From: Vibrio galatheae
GTDB taxonomy: Bacteria > Pseudomonadota > Gammaproteobacteria > Enterobacterales > Vibrionaceae
Assembly (NCBI RefSeq): GCF_000967545.1
Contig: NZ_JXXV01000016.1
Location: forward strand, 1 to 64,000
Length of the DNA: 64,000 bases
Direction of reading: 5' to 3'
Position numbers and translations under genes: made by a program
Shown: one piece after another, positions 18,164 through 28,588 of the stretch
How the letters are laid out: each line of letters begins with the position of its first letter
How positions within the stretch are numbered: the first letter of the stretch is position 1
The notes under the pieces: generated by a model
Seen by the model: the letters and a program-made list of their open reading frames with translations, nothing else
Databases searched by the model: none
What the model was told of the DNA's origin: nothing

Positions 18164-18592
18164 CTATTCAGCAGAAAAAATCGAGCTTAAAGACAGCACA
18201 TTGCGAATGCGGCCAAGGAGCTCAGTTTGCTGTTCTTCACTTCTGAAAATCCCTTGGGTGTTTCCCCATACGGGGCCTGGCCAAGCAATGTCATCTTTAA
18301 AGCGTGCAATATGGTGAATGTGCAGTTGTGGCACCATATTACCAAGTGCGCCTAGGTTTAGCTTATCAGGTTGAAACGTGGCTTCTAAAGCTTGGCTGAC
18401 GGCTTGCGATTCGAGCAAAAACTGTTGCTGCTCTTTCATGGGTAAATGGTGGAGTTCTTTTAAATGGTTGCGTTTCGGTACAAGAATAACCCAAGGTACA
18501 GCATTGTCTTTGTGCAATAGCGCAATGCAGAGCGGGAAGTGGCCAATCACAGTGGTATCGTTCGCGAGTTGTGGGTGGAGTTCAAAGTCCAT
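18164..18592 (-). CDS. HIT-domain protein with Gln in place of the first motif His
   Basis: 142 residues. The ATG at 18592 starts MDFELHPQLANDTTVIGHF; the open frame further upstream is not conserved in type. HIT proteins are nucleotide hydrolases or transferases. The usual HxHxH active-site motif reads QLHIHH here (QxHxH), as in a bacterial subfamily of unknown substrate. PWVILVPKRNHLKELHHL is the conserved strand-helix before it. Its terminator is the shared hairpin at 18121. Function beyond family is not known. Confidence 0.85.
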   Translation of the reverse strand: MDFELHPQLANDTTVIGHFPLCIALLHKDNAVPWVILVPKRNHLKELHHLPMKEQQQFLLESQAVSQALEATFQPDKLNLGALGNMVPQLHIHHIARFKDDIAWPGPVWGNTQGIFRSEEQQTELLGRIRNVLSLSSIFSAE

Positions 18593-18634
18593 AATGGTTG
18601 TCCGATAATAGCGAATGGAATTTAGTATACGCCA

Positions 18635-18671
18635 AATAAAACAAAAGGTTGACGCTCTCACGTCAACCTTT
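18635..18671 (-). terminator. Intrinsic terminator of argS
   Basis: Read on the minus strand, AAAGGTTGACG / CGTCAACCTTT (11-bp stem, 6-nt loop) is followed by TTGTTTTATTT, 27 bp after the argS stop. Confidence 0.88.
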
Positions 18672-18697
18672 CAGATTAATTTCAGATCTCAGTTGGC

Positions 18698-20431
18698 TTA
18701 CATACGCTCGAGAGTATCAATACCAAGCAGAGACAAACCTTGTTTAATGGTTTTTGCAGTCAATGCTGCCAGTTTTAATCGGCTCTGTTTGATTGACTCG
18801 TCTTCACTGCTCAAAATTGGGCACGCCTCGTAGAAGCTAGAGAACTGCCCTGCAAGCTCAAATAGGTAGCTACACATGATGTGTGGTTGACCTTCACGAG
18901 CGACTGATTGAACAGCTTCTTCGAACTGAAGTAACTTAGCGATGAGTGCTTTTTCTTTCTCTTCCGTTACTTTGATCTCGCCAGACAGTTCGTCCATTGA
19001 GATACCCGCTTTAGCGAAAACAGAAGCAACGCGAGTATACGCATATTGCATGTAAGGCGCTGTGTTACCTTCAAAAGCCAGCATGTTGTCCCAGTCAAAC
19101 ACATAGTCTGTTGTGCGGTGTTTAGACAAATCAGCATACTTAACCGCTGCCATCGCGACAGTGGTCGCAATGTTTGCTTTCTCAGCAGAATCGAGATCAG
19201 GGTTCTTAGATTCGATAAGTTTGATCGCGCGTTCTTCAGCTTCGTCTAGAAGATCCGCCAGACGGACTGTGCCGCCAGCGCGAGTCTTAAATGGACGACC
19301 ATCTTTACCTAGCATCATGCCAAATGCATGGTGTTCTAGAGATACTTCCTCAGGTACATAGCCAGCTTTACGTACAATCGTCCATGCTTGCATCAAGTGT
19401 TGATGCTGACGTGAATCGATGAAGTAAAGCACTCGATCTGCACCTAGAGTTTCGTAGCGATACTTAGCACAGGCGATATCCGTTGTGGTGTAGAGGAAAC
19501 CACCGTCGCGCTTCTGGATAATTACACCCATAGCTTCGCCGTCTTTGTTCTTATATTCCTCTAGGAATACCACTTGAGCGCCGTCATCTTCTTGGGCTAG
19601 ACCTTGCTCTTTCAGATCGGCCACAATACCCGGCAGCATGTCGTTGTACATGCTTTCGCCCATCACATCGTCACGGGTAAGAGAAACATTTAAGCGATCA
19701 TAGTTACGCTGGTTTTGCACCATAGTGACGTCTACAAGCTTCTTCCACATTTCTGCGCAGTACTCATCACCACCTTGCAGTTTAACCACGTAGTTACGAG
19801 CTTTTACTGCGAACTCTTCGTCTTCGTCGTATAGCTTCTTCGACTCGCGGTAGAAGGCTTCTAAGTCAGAAAGCTCCATTGAAACTTCGCCTGACTCATT
19901 TTGAACACGCTCTAGGTTAGCAATCAGCATACCGAATTGAGTGCCCCAGTCACCAATATGGTTTGCGCGAATGACTTTGTGACCAAGAAACTCTAATGTG
20001 CGGACGACGGCATCACCAATGATTGTTGAACGCAAGTGACCTACGTGCATTTCTTTTGCAACGTTTGGTGCGGAGTAGTCTGCCACGATGGTTTTTTGTT
20101 CTTCAGCGCTAACGCCTAAACGTACGTCAACGAGTGCGGCCTCTGCTTGCTTGGCAAGGAACTCTTCACTTAGAAAAATGTTGATAAAACCAGGACCAGC
20201 GATTTCTGTTTTGCTCGCAATACCGTCTAGGTCTAGAACATCCAATACTTTTTGGGCAAATTCGCGTGGGTTAGTCCCTAATTTTTTTGCAACGCCCATA
20301 ACGCCATTGGCTTGGTAGTCACCAAATTGAGGTTTTGCAGATTGACGAACGGCGGCAGGACTGCCTGCCGGTGCGCCAGCGGCTTCAAGAGCCAGAGAAA
20401 CTTTATCGTTAATAAGTGCTTGGATATTCAC
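18698..20431 (-). CDS. argS: Arginyl-tRNA synthetase
   Basis: 577 residues from the GTG at 20431, the same length as E. coli ArgS and with the matching start (V/M)NIQAL. An ATG five codons upstream is open but less likely. The class I signature HVGH (129-132) is present. The KMSKS motif is lacking, as usual for ArgRS. The C-terminal DALR anticodon-binding domain ends in RM. It charges tRNA-Arg. It is divergent from the yecM-like gene, as the pair is in E. coli. Confidence 0.96.
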   Translation of the reverse strand: MNIQALINDKVSLALEAAGAPAGSPAAVRQSAKPQFGDYQANGVMGVAKKLGTNPREFAQKVLDVLDLDGIASKTEIAGPGFINIFLSEEFLAKQAEAALVDVRLGVSAEEQKTIVADYSAPNVAKEMHVGHLRSTIIGDAVVRTLEFLGHKVIRANHIGDWGTQFGMLIANLERVQNESGEVSMELSDLEAFYRESKKLYDEDEEFAVKARNYVVKLQGGDEYCAEMWKKLVDVTMVQNQRNYDRLNVSLTRDDVMGESMYNDMLPGIVADLKEQGLAQEDDGAQVVFLEEYKNKDGEAMGVIIQKRDGGFLYTTTDIACAKYRYETLGADRVLYFIDSRQHQHLMQAWTIVRKAGYVPEEVSLEHHAFGMMLGKDGRPFKTRAGGTVRLADLLDEAEERAIKLIESKNPDLDSAEKANIATTVAMAAVKYADLSKHRTTDYVFDWDNMLAFEGNTAPYMQYAYTRVASVFAKAGISMDELSGEIKVTEEKEKALIAKLLQFEEAVQSVAREGQPHIMCSYLFELAGQFSSFYEACPILSSEDESIKQSRLKLAALTAKTIKQGLSLLGIDTLERM

Positions 20432-20678
20432 ACACGCTTCCTTCAATTCTTTGGAATTGGTTAGCTATGCATTGTTACCATTGGGGAGGTTCGTCGAGGA
20501 GAACCTTGAATATTATCCACCGAATGGGATGAATGCATATCTTGATCTTGTTCATAAATTTGGCGCACATAATAGCAACTTTATTGCTCCGCTTATAGGG
20601 AGTGAACTGGGAAATTTTCTACTTTTACTGATGTTCTTGCTAGTATTGGGGAAAAATCAACGTTTTGAGTAGTCGAAA

Positions 20679-21278
20679 ATGTCCCAAAAGCTGATAAATG
20701 CTGAATTAACGCCGTCGCAAATGAAAAGTAAACTGGATGAATTTATGAATAAAATTCAATCTTTAAGCGAAGTTTTAGACATTAATTTGGCTTCATTTCA
20801 AGCCGATCATATCGCGTTGCGGATTAATGATGCCCAACTGGCTAAACAAGCTCATGATGAGTGGAAAAAAGAGGGCAAGGTTATCTCAGAGGCGAAAATT
20901 AACGGGCGACCTATTGTCGTTATCCAGTTTGAAAACCCGCTTGAAAGTTGTGGCTGGCAAATTGAATGCTTGGAACTGCCTTACCCTGCAGAGGGGAAAC
21001 GGTATCCGGAACAGAATTGGGAGCATGTGGAGTTCGTGGTTCCTTCATCGGCTCAAACGGCCGAAGCGTACCTAATTGATATCAAAAAGCAATTTCCCGC
21101 TCTTAACGAATGTTGGCAAAGGTTTGAAGAGCTTGGCGTTAAAACCAAACTTTCAAGCCCAAAAGGGGAAGGGGAAAGGTTAAATAATCTGACCGTTGCA
21201 TTCAAATGGCAGGGAGTGTGCATCAAGCTCCACCCCCATTCATTACTTGATATTGTTGCGTCTGAACAGCGTCACTAA
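20679..21278 (+). CDS. yecM: VOC-superfamily protein YecM
   Basis: 199 residues. It resembles E. coli YecM, also an argS neighbour: shared stretches include ADHIALR, INGRPI, YPEQNWEHVEFVVP and VKTKLSSPKGEGERL. The fold is that of the vicinal-oxygen-chelate metalloenzymes; His and Glu residues (ADH, WEHVE, KLHPHS) could bind a metal. No reaction has been established. It is convergent with the protease gene, with six bases between the stops. Confidence 0.85.
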   Translation: MSQKLINAELTPSQMKSKLDEFMNKIQSLSEVLDINLASFQADHIALRINDAQLAKQAHDEWKKEGKVISEAKINGRPIVVIQFENPLESCGWQIECLELPYPAEGKRYPEQNWEHVEFVVPSSAQTAEAYLIDIKKQFPALNECWQRFEELGVKTKLSSPKGEGERLNNLTVAFKWQGVCIKLHPHSLLDIVASEQRH

Positions 21279-21284
21279 AATCTG

Positions 21285-24059
21285 TTAACCCAAATCGGTG
21301 TCTTTTGGCCTCAATTGGAACTCTTCAATTGAGCCAATTTCCATACCTAGACTGAGTTTTTCTGCGCTGTGATGAGCATTGCCTTGGGTATGCATAATGA
21401 GCCTGTTGGCGGTACGCGGCTTAAGCTCGTTGACCACAAAGCGAATCATGTCGGTTTTGGTTAAGGTTTTGAGTTCTTCGAGAACAACTTCACGATGATT
21501 GAAGTTAGTATCTTTGTTGCCAATCGCAACCCAAAGGCGTTGAGCACGTCCACGCAAGGTGGTGTCTGGTGTAGCGATCTGGTTCCAAAGCCCTCTCTTA
21601 CTGCTATGCCACTGATATTCATTTAGCTCAAGCAACACCATATAAAAAGCGTTGAGAAACTCATCGATTGAACTGATCAAGTCGATTGGCGCGGCGTTGG
21701 GTGATTGAACGTATAGCGCAATACCTGGGTGTTTATTGAGGGGTAAATTACCCGTCCCCACCATATAGCCAAGTTGCTGTTTAGTTCGGATCTCGTGGAA
21801 AAAGGTTGCCGACATTAAATGATTGGCTAATGAATATAAAGCGATACTCTTCGGACTGGTATCGTCACATTGATAGTAGAGCACCGTCGCCGAATCTTCC
21901 TGATCGCAGAAAACTTCCCGTTGAAACGAGCCGTTTTTCCCTAGCATAACTAGAGGGCGCAGGGACTCTTCGTACTTCTGGTTACGAACTCGTAATGCGT
22001 CTTTCAGTGTGTTGCCCAATGCAAGTGCGTCTGCTCGGGTCCAGTCACCATAGACAAACATTTCTACATGCAACTCAGCCAAAATTGAATCAACAAAGCT
22101 TGCGAGTTCGTCGACTTCTATCGATTCGAGTGCGTCGACTAAAACGGAGTAGGGTGGGTTATTGGGCTGTAATATCCCTGTAAGCGCATTGAAAAGTTGT
22201 GAAATCGGGCGATCCTGGGCGGAATTGCGCCAGTTTCTTAACAACTGCTGTTTGATGGTGTCAAAGCGCTGTTGGCTAAAATCTCGTTTGGCAAAACGGG
22301 CTAATATTTGCATCAGCAGTTCAGGCTGCTTCTGACTGAAACCAGAGATGGTCAAAGTCACGCCCCCCTGATGGGTATACATGTTGTAACCCATGCCCGC
22401 GATTTCAGCCTGATAGGTATCTGCCGCTAAACTATCCAAAAACATTTCTACACAAAGTCGGGTTTTGACTATGTTACGCGGATTCGCGACCGCGTGAGGG
22501 CTATCAATCGCGACGTAAATAACGCCTTTTGGCACACGAAATTCGTTATCTTGCAGATGCCAAAGTTTAAAACCGGGTAGCTCTTCCAGCACTTGAGGAA
22601 CTGATTGCGTTATTTCCAGCTCTTTTGGGTCAAGATCATAGCAAATAAATGGATTTTGTTCCGGCAGCTTGAATTCGAGTGGACTTGGCTGTTGGTATAG
22701 CGCGATCTGCTCAGCAGTAAATGACGCAACAGAATAAGGAGTAAAATACCATTTAGCGCTTCTATCGTGTTGGTATCCATGAGCAATCAATGTCGTGCGT
22801 AGGTTGTCAGGAGTGAAATAGCCAAGCAGAGATTTGAGCAGCGATTCGTCGTAGTGGGTCATCATAAAATCGCCATAGATAACATCATCTGCTCGATAAT
22901 GTTGCATATTCACTACCAAATGGCTGACAAGATCGAGTGGGCGTGTCGGCTCTTGAAAACGAAAAGCTGACTCTAACACTGCTTTTTTCTCAAGATAGCG
23001 CCACTCATCAAGCCCTTGAGTGGCGATCAGATCAATGTAGCTAAACACCGCCTGAGTGATTTCATCGACAAAGTCTAAGCCTAATGGTGTCAGAGCGCAG
23101 CTAACGGTAAATTCACGATAGTTGCTGCCACTTGTCCCGCCACCCGCTGACAAGGAAGTGATCCAGCCTCGCTCTTTTAGCCCAAGCATCAGGCTATTTT
23201 CGCCTTCATACCCGAGTAAATGAGCGAAATAAGATAGCGGTTTGGTTTGATAATATTGATCAACACTCGGCATTGGAAACGTGAGAATCAGTTTGCGAAT
23301 CTCTTTGACGGGTTCGACGTGGACTAAGATCGAGGTTGAATTGCTATCTGTGTAAGGTTCAGCGACGCATTTTCCTGCCAGTTCATGATTGGGAATGGCT
23401 GAAAACTTGTCGTGGCACCAAGATTCTAATTGGTCGAGTGGCTGTGGGCCTGTTAAGGCTAAGGTCATCAAATCGGCAGAATATTGCTCGAAATGAAACG
23501 CCATGATTTCGTCTCGAATGGACTTGCCATCACGATCGCCCAAGGTTTCTAAGTTGCCAACGGAAAACTTACTAAAAGGGTGAGCAGGGTTAACCAGTTC
23601 CTTGTGGACTTGATATAGCCGCCTTGAATCATCGTTTAACTTTAGTTTGTACTCAGATTCAACGGCTTGGCGTTCTTTATCTAACGCTTCGGAATTAAAC
23701 AGCGGGGCGGCAAAAAATTGGCTAAATCGATCTAATCCTTGCTCAAAAGCGTTGGGTGAAACATCGAAAAAGAAACAGGTGTGTTCAGTCCCCGTCCATG
23801 CATTATTGCTGCCACCATGTTGGCTAATATAGCTTTGAAATTCGCCGACTTTCGGATATTTTTCCGTACCTAAAAACAACATGTGTTCTAAGTAATGAGC
23901 GAGACCTTCGCGATCTTGTGGATCGTCGAAATGACCGACATTGACGGCGAGTGCGACTGCGGATTTTTGCGCACTTTGATCGTGAATCAATAAAGCCCTG
24001 ACACCATTGGCTAAAGTAATAAAACGGTATTGGTTAGTATCATTCGGGCTAATGTGCAC
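21285..24059 (-). CDS. Insulinase/pitrilysin-family zinc protease (protease III-like)
   Basis: 924 residues, M16 family. The inverted zinc motif HYLEH is at 55-59, with the distal ligand likely Glu136 (VESEYKLKLND). The C-terminal half holds the inactive second M16 pair. E. coli protease III is about 960 residues and periplasmic. This protein starts MHISPNDTNQYRFITLANGV without a signal peptide, so it is probably cytoplasmic. It degrades peptides and small proteins in the known family members. Confidence 0.9.
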   Translation of the reverse strand: MHISPNDTNQYRFITLANGVRALLIHDQSAQKSAVALAVNVGHFDDPQDREGLAHYLEHMLFLGTEKYPKVGEFQSYISQHGGSNNAWTGTEHTCFFFDVSPNAFEQGLDRFSQFFAAPLFNSEALDKERQAVESEYKLKLNDDSRRLYQVHKELVNPAHPFSKFSVGNLETLGDRDGKSIRDEIMAFHFEQYSADLMTLALTGPQPLDQLESWCHDKFSAIPNHELAGKCVAEPYTDSNSTSILVHVEPVKEIRKLILTFPMPSVDQYYQTKPLSYFAHLLGYEGENSLMLGLKERGWITSLSAGGGTSGSNYREFTVSCALTPLGLDFVDEITQAVFSYIDLIATQGLDEWRYLEKKAVLESAFRFQEPTRPLDLVSHLVVNMQHYRADDVIYGDFMMTHYDESLLKSLLGYFTPDNLRTTLIAHGYQHDRSAKWYFTPYSVASFTAEQIALYQQPSPLEFKLPEQNPFICYDLDPKELEITQSVPQVLEELPGFKLWHLQDNEFRVPKGVIYVAIDSPHAVANPRNIVKTRLCVEMFLDSLAADTYQAEIAGMGYNMYTHQGGVTLTISGFSQKQPELLMQILARFAKRDFSQQRFDTIKQQLLRNWRNSAQDRPISQLFNALTGILQPNNPPYSVLVDALESIEVDELASFVDSILAELHVEMFVYGDWTRADALALGNTLKDALRVRNQKYEESLRPLVMLGKNGSFQREVFCDQEDSATVLYYQCDDTSPKSIALYSLANHLMSATFFHEIRTKQQLGYMVGTGNLPLNKHPGIALYVQSPNAAPIDLISSIDEFLNAFYMVLLELNEYQWHSSKRGLWNQIATPDTTLRGRAQRLWVAIGNKDTNFNHREVVLEELKTLTKTDMIRFVVNELKPRTANRLIMHTQGNAHHSAEKLSLGMEIGSIEEFQLRPKDTDLG

Positions 24060-24365
24060 AATACGCTCTCCGGATTAAGGCGTGGTCTTAACGTTAATAG
24101 AGTAATTATGACTCGTATACGGTCGACTGCAAACTATCTGTTTGAGAAATATGAGCAAAATAAGTTAAAGCCCACTGGAGGGTTGCGGTTTCAATTGTGT
24201 TAACAAAGTCAGGGTCTTTAAAACGGGAGTTGATATAATTGTTTATAGTTCAACACCGAAAATTGGGTGAAGATTTCACCCTATAATAACAATGAAGCTG
24301 TTTTAAACAGCAAGACAACAATAAACCGCGTGAGTAGACAAAGCGGATAGTATTAGGAATATGCC
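24060..24365. other. 306-bp divergent intergenic region between the M16 protease gene and sixA
   Basis: No gene. It contains a TATAAT (24281-24286) that may be the -10 of sixA, overlapped by the dyad GGGTGAA-GAT-TTCACCC (24264-24280), and a second dyad GCTGTT/AACAGC just downstream. Promoters for both genes are expected here. Confidence 0.5.
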
Positions 24366-24830
24366 ATGAAAATTTTCATCATGCGTCATGGAGAAGCCGA
24401 GCACTTTGCCCAATCAGATGCACAAAGGGAGCTAACCAAAAATGGCCGAAGGGCGTCAGCTGCTGTTGCTCATGCTTGTGCTGAAAAAGGGTTTTCTCAG
24501 TTTGATAAGGTGCTGGTCAGCCCTTATATTCGAGCGCAGCAAACCTGGCAGGAGGTGGCAAATTATTTGTCGTCGCAACAAGTAGAAACGTGTGACGATA
24601 TTACCCCTTACGGGGATTCTGAGCATGTGGCGGAATATGTCTCTGCGTTGATTGACTTACATAACTATCAATCGATTTTGCTTGTTTCTCACCTTCCTTT
24701 AGTTGGATACCTGACGGCAGAGTTTGTGGCTGATATCCATCCTCCTATGTTTCCGACATCTGGTTTGACATGCATTGAGTATTCACCAGAAAAACGCTCG
24801 GGCGAAATTGTCTTCAACATGCAGCCGTAA
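24366..24830 (+). CDS. sixA: Phosphohistidine phosphatase SixA
   Basis: 154 residues, typical of SixA. The histidine-phosphatase motif RHG is at residues 7-9 with catalytic His8. A second His lies in LLVSHLPLVGYL. The family removes phosphate from histidine, for example on phosphotransfer (HPt) domains and NPr. It stands alone between the M16 protease gene and the flagellar operon. Confidence 0.93.
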   Translation: MKIFIMRHGEAEHFAQSDAQRELTKNGRRASAAVAHACAEKGFSQFDKVLVSPYIRAQQTWQEVANYLSSQQVETCDDITPYGDSEHVAEYVSALIDLHNYQSILLVSHLPLVGYLTAEFVADIHPPMFPTSGLTCIEYSPEKRSGEIVFNMQP

Positions 24831-24837
24831 TAGCGTG

Positions 24838-24864
24838 AATTTGGCAACATTGCGTTGCCAAATT
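24838..24864 (+). terminator. Hairpin after sixA
   Basis: A perfect 11-bp stem AATTTGGCAAC / GTTGCCAAATT with loop ATTGC sits seven bp after sixA. It has no T-run, so it may be a weak terminator or an operator. Confidence 0.5.
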
Positions 24865-24916
24865 CAACTCGCCCAATTTCTAGTTATATATGCAGCCATT
24901 AATTTGACAGAGTCGA

Positions 24917-24933
24917 TGGACTAGATATTGCAT
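24917..24933 (+). promoter_or_regulatory. Candidate sigma-54 promoter of the flhA operon
   Basis: TGGACTAGATATTGCAT has the diagnostic GG-N10-GC spacing (GG 24918-24919, GC 24930-24931) with a consensus TTGCAT -12 box. Transcription would start near 24943, 37 bp before flhA. Vibrio flagellar class II/III promoters use sigma-54. Confidence 0.7.
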
Positions 24934-24979
24934 AGATAGGCCAAGTTCTTCTTTTTCAGACGATTGTAGCTACTCAATT

Positions 24980-27073
24980 ATGAAGTTTTCTTTGCCGTTT
25001 GTGGACAAGCTGCCTCCAATCCCTCAACGCGCGATGCCCGCTGTTGGCGCGCCAGTTATGGTTTTGGCGACATTGGCGATGGTTATTCTGCCAATTCCGG
25101 CCTTTTTGCTCGATTTGTTCTTCACGTTCAATATTGCGTTAGCAATGGTTGTTCTGTTAGTGACGGTCTATACGCGTCGTCCGCTTGACTTTGCGGCTTT
25201 TCCGACGGTTTTGCTGATATCAACACTGCTTCGCTTGGCGTTAAATGTGGCCTCAACGCGTGTGGTTTTACTCTACGGTCATGAAGGTGAAGGAGCCGCA
25301 GGTAAGGTCATTGAAGCATTCGGTAGTGTGGTTATCGGTGGTAATTACGCCGTTGGTTTAGTGGTCTTCATGATTTTGATGATCATTAACTTTATGGTTG
25401 TGACCAAAGGTGCGGGACGTATCTCCGAAGTAAGTGCTCGTTTTACCTTGGATGCGTTACCGGGTAAACAGATGGCGATTGATGCGGATTTGAACGCAGG
25501 GCTTATCGACCAAGATCAAGCAAGAACAAGGCGTCAAGAAGTCACTAAAGAAGCGGATTTCTACGGTTCGATGGACGGTGCTTCAAAATTCGTCAAAGGT
25601 GATGCCATTGCTGGTATCTTGATTCTGTTTATCAATATTATCGGTGGTCTTTCTATCGGTATGGCGCAGTATGACCTCGGTTTTAGCGAAGCTGTGCAGA
25701 TCTATACCTTATTGACTATTGGTGATGGCTTGGTTGCTCAAATCCCGTCATTACTACTCTCTATTGGTGCGGCGATCATGGTAACGCGCCAAAACACAGA
25801 TGAAGACATGGGGCAGCAGGTTGTTTTCCAGTTGTTTGACAACCCGAAAGCCTTGATGATTACCGCCGCCATTTTAGGTGTGATGGGTCTAGTCCCGGGG
25901 ATGCCTCATTTTGCCTTCCTACTACTGGCTTTGATCGCGGGTGGCGGCGCTTACTGGATGCAGCGTAAACAGAAAAAAGCAGCAGAAGCACCCAGTACAC
26001 CTGCCACACTTGAGCAAGACTCGCCAACACCAAAAGAACTCTCTTGGGATGATGTACAGCCGGTTGATGTTATTGGCTTAGAGGTAGGCTATCGCTTGAT
26101 TCCTTTGGTCGATAAAGACCAAGGCGGAGAGCTGTTAGAGCGCGTTAAAGGAGTGCGTAAGAAGCTCTCTCAAGACTTCGGCTTTTTAATCCCAGCTGTT
26201 CATATTCGAGATAATCTTGAGCTCACACCAAATAGCTATCGAATTACATTGATGGGCGTGGCTGTAGGAGAAGCTGAAATTAGGCCTGATATGGAGCTGG
26301 CGATTAATCCAGGCCAAGTCTATGGAATGATTGATGGTGAGCCAACGATAGACCCTGCTTTTGGACTGGAGGCAGTCTGGATCCGAGAAGAACAGCGCGA
26401 GCATGCTCAAGCGCTGGGTTACACTGTGGTGGACTCGTCTACCGTACTCGCGACACACCTGAGTCAGCTACTCACTAACAACGCATCTCAACTTATTGGT
26501 CACGAAGAAGTACAGAATCTACTCGAGATGCTTGGCCGCAGTACACCTAAGCTGGTGGAAAGTTTTGTGCCTGATCAATTGCAACTTGGTGTTGTGGTTA
26601 AAGTTTTGCAGAATTTACTCAACGAAGCGGTTCCGATTCGAGATATTCGCACCATTGTTCAAACCTTGTCCGAATACTCAAGTAAGAGTCAAGAACCTGA
26701 CATTTTGACGGCTGCGGTACGAATTTCACTTAAGCGATTAATTGTTCAAGAAATCAATGGTATAGAGCCTGAATTGCCAGTTATTACGCTCATTCCTGAA
26801 CTGGAACAAATATTGCATCAAACAATGCAGGCTTCTGGCGGGGAATCGGCAGGAATCGAACCGGGCCTAGCAGAACGACTGCAGTCATCGTTAAGCCAAG
26901 CGACACAAGAGCAAGAACTTAAAGGTGAGCCCGCGGTACTTCTGACTTCTGGTGTATTGCGTTCTACGCTCGCCAAGTTTGTCAAAAATACGATTCCTTC
27001 ATTAAGAGTTCTCTCTTATCAAGAAGTCCCTGACGAGAAACAAATTCGCATTGTTCAGGCAGTTGGAAACTAG
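24980..27073 (+). CDS. flhA: Flagellar type III export gate protein FlhA
   Basis: 697 residues. The N-terminal half has about eight membrane segments and the conserved FHIPEP-family stretch (VYTRRPLDFAAFPTVLLIST). The C-terminal cytoplasmic part binds export chaperones (HRED-type region SYQEVPD near the end). It forms the export gate with FlhB and FliPQR. First gene of a long operon through cheW, with a sigma-54-type promoter upstream. Confidence 0.97.
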   Translation: MKFSLPFVDKLPPIPQRAMPAVGAPVMVLATLAMVILPIPAFLLDLFFTFNIALAMVVLLVTVYTRRPLDFAAFPTVLLISTLLRLALNVASTRVVLLYGHEGEGAAGKVIEAFGSVVIGGNYAVGLVVFMILMIINFMVVTKGAGRISEVSARFTLDALPGKQMAIDADLNAGLIDQDQARTRRQEVTKEADFYGSMDGASKFVKGDAIAGILILFINIIGGLSIGMAQYDLGFSEAVQIYTLLTIGDGLVAQIPSLLLSIGAAIMVTRQNTDEDMGQQVVFQLFDNPKALMITAAILGVMGLVPGMPHFAFLLLALIAGGGAYWMQRKQKKAAEAPSTPATLEQDSPTPKELSWDDVQPVDVIGLEVGYRLIPLVDKDQGGELLERVKGVRKKLSQDFGFLIPAVHIRDNLELTPNSYRITLMGVAVGEAEIRPDMELAINPGQVYGMIDGEPTIDPAFGLEAVWIREEQREHAQALGYTVVDSSTVLATHLSQLLTNNASQLIGHEEVQNLLEMLGRSTPKLVESFVPDQLQLGVVVKVLQNLLNEAVPIRDIRTIVQTLSEYSSKSQEPDILTAAVRISLKRLIVQEINGIEPELPVITLIPELEQILHQTMQASGGESAGIEPGLAERLQSSLSQATQEQELKGEPAVLLTSGVLRSTLAKFVKNTIPSLRVLSYQEVPDEKQIRIVQAVGN

Positions 27074-27102
27074 AACTATTGCGTTGATATACGGTACTTA
27101 AT

Positions 27103-28575
27103 TTGAAGATTAAACGATTTTTTGCCAAGGATATGCGCACCGCCTTACTCCAAGTTAAAGGGGAGTTAGGTGATGATGCGGTGATCATGTCGAACAAAAA
27201 AGTCGCAGGTGGTGTAGAAATTGTCGCAGCGGTAGATGGCTCTGAAGGAGCTACACGTCAAAGTGGCAATTACAATTCTAATCCTCGACACAATAATACT
27301 CGCCAGGCACCTGCTAGTATTCCTACACCAAGCCAACGTGCTCTAGATGAAGATAAGGTTAGCTTACAATCTCAAGCTGATTCTGGCCGTTCCATGACCA
27401 AACGTTTTGCTAACATGCTTAAGCAATACAGCAATGGAGCCGACGGTGCACAGCAGCAAGACGACAACCCTGATTCGCTGTCTGCGTTGTTAAAGAGGCA
27501 GTCGGCATCGCGTACAGCACCGGAAAATGTCCAACTTCGACAAGATTCACCGTTAGCGCGCCTGATAGCTGAAGATCGACGTGTCGAGAAACCAGCAGCT
27601 AAATTGGATCCCACGCGCTATGAACGCTCCCGTAGAGATGAGCCATCAGTATCGAGTGAAGATTTAGAAGAGATGAAAGAAGAAATGACGTCGATTCGTC
27701 AGCTTCTTGAACATCAAGTGTCTGGCCTAATGTGGCAAGAAGTCGAGCGGCGCGAACCACTACGCGCGATGTTGATTAAGCGCTTAGAACGCATGGGTGT
27801 TTCTTCGGATTTAGCGGATCAGCTTGCGTGCTACATCCCTGAAGATACTCCGCCGACCAAAGCTTGGAAGGCGCTACTTGGCTTGGTATCCGATCAGATC
27901 CCTATTTCCAGACAAGATATTTTGAAACGTGGTGGCGTTGTTGCATTACTAGGACCAACTGGCGTGGGTAAAACCACTACGGTTGCCAAACTGGCTGCTC
28001 GCGCTGCGATGGAGTATGGCTCTGACAACGTGGCACTGGTATCGACAGATACCTACCGTATTGGTGCACATGAGCAATTGGCGATTTATGGAAGAATTAT
28101 GGGATGTCCTGTAAAAGTCGCTAAAGATTCCAATGAGTTAGCCGATGTAATATATCAGTTAAGAAATCGTCGCCTAATTCTGGTTGATACTGCAGGTATG
28201 GGGCAGCGTGATGTAAGGCTGTCTGAGCAATTAGATACGCTTATGCATGAAAGTGGAGAAATGATTCACAGCTACTTGGTCTTGCCCGCAACGGCACAGA
28301 GAAAAGTGCTGCAAGAAACCATTGATCACTTCAAGCGCATACCGTTATCAGGTTGCATTATGACCAAGCTTGATGAATCCCTGAGTTTAGGGGAGTTCGT
28401 CAGTGTGGTGGTGCAAAACTCTTTACCTGTCGCTTATATAGCAAACGGACAACGAGTTCCTGAAGATATTGTGATTGCGCAACCTAAATACATGGTCGCG
28501 AAAGCAAACGAACTACTAGAGAAGTCGACAGATGATGAACCTCACTACTGGAATAGTGAAGCGGAGAGGTTCTAG
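27103..28575 (+). CDS. flhF: Flagellar placement GTPase FlhF
   Basis: 490 residues from a TTG start; the product start MKIKRFFAKDMRTALLQVK is the conserved FlhF N-terminus, which favours TTG over the ATG at 27133. A basic/polar linker (about 50-190) leads to the SRP-type GTPase: G1 GPTGVGKTT is at 284-292, followed by VDTAGMGQRD and TKLDESLSLG. In vibrios FlhF marks the pole for the single flagellum and is recruited with HubP. It lies 29 bp after flhA and overlaps the frame start of the next ORF region. Confidence 0.96.
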   Translation: MKIKRFFAKDMRTALLQVKGELGDDAVIMSNKKVAGGVEIVAAVDGSEGATRQSGNYNSNPRHNNTRQAPASIPTPSQRALDEDKVSLQSQADSGRSMTKRFANMLKQYSNGADGAQQQDDNPDSLSALLKRQSASRTAPENVQLRQDSPLARLIAEDRRVEKPAAKLDPTRYERSRRDEPSVSSEDLEEMKEEMTSIRQLLEHQVSGLMWQEVERREPLRAMLIKRLERMGVSSDLADQLACYIPEDTPPTKAWKALLGLVSDQIPISRQDILKRGGVVALLGPTGVGKTTTVAKLAARAAMEYGSDNVALVSTDTYRIGAHEQLAIYGRIMGCPVKVAKDSNELADVIYQLRNRRLILVDTAGMGQRDVRLSEQLDTLMHESGEMIHSYLVLPATAQRKVLQETIDHFKRIPLSGCIMTKLDESLSLGEFVSVVVQNSLPVAYIANGQRVPEDIVIAQPKYMVAKANELLEKSTDDEPHYWNSEAERF

Positions 28576-28588
28576 GCGGCGGACGATT

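Noticed and set aside
20451..20672. 73-codon plus-strand ORF between argS and the yecM-like gene
   Set aside because: It starts in the argS leader, has no ribosome site and matches nothing; the region is needed for divergent promoters.
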